Part shown: piece by piece, positions 6,658 to 6,871 of the stretch
Layout of the letters: each line of letters starts with the position of its first letter
How positions within the stretch are numbered: the first letter of the stretch is position 1
Origin: Allocoleopsis sp036703385
GTDB lineage: Bacteria; Cyanobacteriota; Cyanobacteriia; Cyanobacteriales; Coleofasciculaceae
Assembly (NCBI RefSeq): GCF_036703385.1
Contig: NZ_DATNPA010000569.1
Span: 1 to 6,871 of the forward strand
Direction: 5' to 3'
DNA: 6,871 nucleotides
Position numbers and translations under genes: made by a program
Notes under the pieces: generated by a model
Databases searched by the model: none
Told to the model about the DNA's origin: nothing
Seen by the model: only the letters and a program-made list of their open reading frames with translations

Positions 6658-6871
6658 ATGATTCAGAATCTGCCTATTGTCATACCAAAGGATAAAATTG
6701 CCGAGTTTTGTCAGCGCAATCATATTCGCAAGCTATCGTTGTTTGGCTCAATGTTGGGGGAGGATTTTAGACCGGATAGTGATATAGATTTCTTAGTAGA
6801 GTTCATACCCGGTAAAACTCCAGGCTTAGGTATAGTGAGAATGGAACGAGAGCTGTCAGAAATTTTAGATG
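6658..6871 (+). CDS. MNT-type nucleotidyltransferase (MntA-like antitoxin), 3' end outside window
   Basis: Only the first 71 codons are present; the frame is open at the window edge. The start MIQNLPIVIPKDKIAEFC leads to the nucleotidyltransferase core LSLFGSMLGEDFRPDSDIDF: GS at 30-31 and the metal-binding aspartates D42 and D44 (the GSx10DxD pattern of the Pol-beta superfamily), followed by LVEFIPGKTPGL (46-57). Small proteins of this kind (about 95-150 aa) are normally the MntA half of HEPN/MNT toxin-antitoxin pairs, where they adenylylate the HepT ribonuclease toxin and silence it. Thus a HEPN/DUF86 gene would be expected just downstream, which cannot be seen here. A solitary nucleotidyltransferase is the alternative. 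It follows the double-NTPase gene after 44 bp on the same strand but has its own strong ribosome site. Confidence 0.85.
   Translation, partial: MIQNLPIVIPKDKIAEFCQRNHIRKLSLFGSMLGEDFRPDSDIDFLVEFIPGKTPGLGIVRMERELSEILD

Overview
The window reads as a piece of a cyanobacterial chromosome. It carries eight copies of the palindrome GCGATCGC (HIP1, the highly iterated palindrome of cyanobacteria), starting at 644, 1187, 1261, 1598, 1805, 2286, 4362 and 5278. It also carries the G/C-run intergenic repeats that I associate with filamentous and large-genome cyanobacteria, and NTPase modules of the AAA-like (AAA_35 type) family, which is largely cyanobacterial. I cannot assign a genus. All four real genes are on the + strand.

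Layout: bases 1-100 are a repeat made of C/G runs and nested inverted repeats. Bases 167-2140 encode a P1B-type heavy-metal ATPase whose SPC and HEGST motifs point to the cobalt-type P1B-4 subgroup. Bases 2141-2482 are a gap holding a degenerate inverted-repeat element, a perfect 18-bp palindrome, a -35-like box and a second G-run repeat. The gap ends in a candidate 15-codon leader ORF whose stop overlaps the next start. Bases 2483-4384 encode a Ser/Thr protein kinase fused to an AAA-like NTPase module. Bases 4445-6613 encode a protein with two such modules; its second module is a close paralogue of the module behind the kinase. From 6658 the window enters a small MNT-type nucleotidyltransferase, cut off by the window end.

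The metal pump looks like an independent gene. The kinase-NTPase and double-NTPase genes are 60 bp apart, face the same way and share a duplicated module, so they are most simply read as one co-transcribed signalling unit. A nucleotide-dependent (possibly STAND-like) module would sit behind a kinase in one protein and behind a second NTPase module in the other. What it senses or phosphorylates is not visible. The nucleotidyltransferase is 44 bp further on with its own strong Shine-Dalgarno; it looks like the antidote half of a HEPN/MNT toxin-antitoxin pair, with the expected HEPN partner outside the window.

The most unusual local features are an intergenic-type repeat inserted in frame inside the double-NTPase gene (about 5409-5450) and the leader ORF coupled to the kinase start.
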